Below, in pieces: positions 6,815-7,180 of a stretch of 7,180 nt of DNA. Origin of the DNA: Comamonadaceae bacterium (GTDB lineage: Bacteria > Pseudomonadota > Gammaproteobacteria > Burkholderiales > Burkholderiaceae_C); the NCBI GenBank assembly GCA_027490485.1, contig JAIXYA010000038.1:1-7180 (forward strand), read 5' to 3'. The translations under genes and the position numbers were made by a program. The notes under the pieces are model-generated. The model saw only the letters and a list, made by a program, of their open reading frames with translations. It ran no database searches and was not told the DNA's origin. Position 1 is the first letter of the stretch, and each line of letters starts with the position of its first letter.

Positions 6815-7180
6815 ATGGGCAACAAACTTTACGTCGGCAATCTGCCATATTCCGTGCGCGATGGCGACTTGGAACAATCCTTTGGTCAATTTGGCACTGT
6901 CACCAGCGCCAAAGTCATGATGGAGCGCGATACAGGCCGCTCCAAAGGCTTTGGCTTTGTTGAAATGGGCAGCGATGCCGAAGCCCAAGCAGCCATCAAT
7001 GGCATGAATGGCCAACCCCTTGGCGGTCGTAGCTTGGTTGTGAACGAAGCTCGCCCCATGGAGCCTCGTCCTCCCCGCAGCGGCGGCGGTGGTTATGGTG
7101 GTGGCGGCGGTGGCGGTTATGGTGGCGGCGGTCGCGAAGGTGGCGGCGGTGGCTATGGCGGCGGTGGTCGAGATGGCGGT
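6815..7180 (+). CDS. Glycine-rich RRM-type RNA-binding protein (C-terminus cut by window edge)
   Basis: The first 122 residues are visible and the frame is open at the right edge. One RNA recognition motif spans about residues 3-80. RNP2 is LYVGNL (5-10) and RNP1 is KGFGFVEM (44-51), with the aromatic residues Tyr6, Phe45 and Phe47 that normally stack on RNA bases. A short proline/arginine linker (EARPMEPRPPRS, 78-89) is followed by a glycine-rich tail with repeated GGGGY and GGRE/GGRD units. This matches the small cytoplasmic RNA-binding proteins of cyanobacteria and many proteobacteria, some of which are cold-induced; the RNA targets here are unknown. The start is supported by GGAG seven bases upstream and by RNP2 lying at the usual distance from the N-terminus. 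The upstream hairpin suggests translational control. Confidence 0.93.
   Translation, partial: MGNKLYVGNLPYSVRDGDLEQSFGQFGTVTSAKVMMERDTGRSKGFGFVEMGSDAEAQAAINGMNGQPLGGRSLVVNEARPMEPRPPRSGGGGYGGGGGGGYGGGGREGGGGGYGGGGRDGG
7082..7180 (+). repeat. GGN/GGY coding repeat of the glycine-rich tail
   Basis: From residue 90 the coding sequence is a run of GGC/GGT glycine codons broken by TAT, CGC-GAA and CGA-GAT codons, so units of about GGGGYGGGGRE recur. The tract is in frame, continues past the window edge, and is likely to vary in length between strains. It is G-rich on the coding strand. Confidence 0.85.

Noticed and set aside
6708..6963. Plus-strand open frames starting at 6708 and 6748 in the RRM leader
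   Set aside because: They run out of frame into the RRM gene, lack ribosome binding sites and have no recognisable motif.

Overview
This window looks like a chromosomal segment of a betaproteobacterium, most likely Burkholderiales and close to the freshwater Comamonadaceae. That placement is inferred from the character of the proteins (a metX-metW pair, hybrid sensor kinases, a glycine-rich RRM protein), not from a database search. No rRNA, tRNA, CRISPR array, insertion sequence or phage gene was seen, and the genes are tightly packed.

Layout. (1) 1-1631, minus strand: metX followed by metW with a 4-base ATGA overlap. This is the acyl-homoserine branch of methionine synthesis; metW runs off the left edge. 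(2) 1632-1802: a divergent intergenic region. Candidate -10 boxes for metX (minus) and for the kinase operon (plus) overlap on opposite strands. (3) 1803-5322, plus strand: two consecutive membrane hybrid histidine kinases of 587 and 588 residues with the same architecture (six membrane segments, HisKA, HATPase, receiver). They overlap by 11 bases and look like an old tandem duplication. (4) 5323-5401: a short gap with a perfect 10-bp inverted repeat. Its arms form parts of two NtrC-like sites. (5) 5402-6604, plus strand: an Amt/MEP/Rh-family ammonium transporter. (6) 6605-6814: a roughly 210-base gap with a possible promoter and a structured leader. The last hairpin of the leader buries the ribosome binding site of the next gene. 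(7) 6815 to the right edge: an RRM-type, glycine-rich RNA-binding protein, truncated in its glycine-rich tail.

How the parts may work together. MetX and MetW are an established pathway pair. The kinase-kinase-transporter order suggests, but does not prove, that the two sensors and the ammonium transporter share a nitrogen-related role. The NtrC-like sites upstream of amt would fit nitrogen control. No DNA-binding regulator, Hpt protein, glnK or diguanylate cyclase is encoded in the window, so the output of the kinases is unknown. The RNA-binding protein gene appears to be a separate unit, probably controlled after transcription through its leader.
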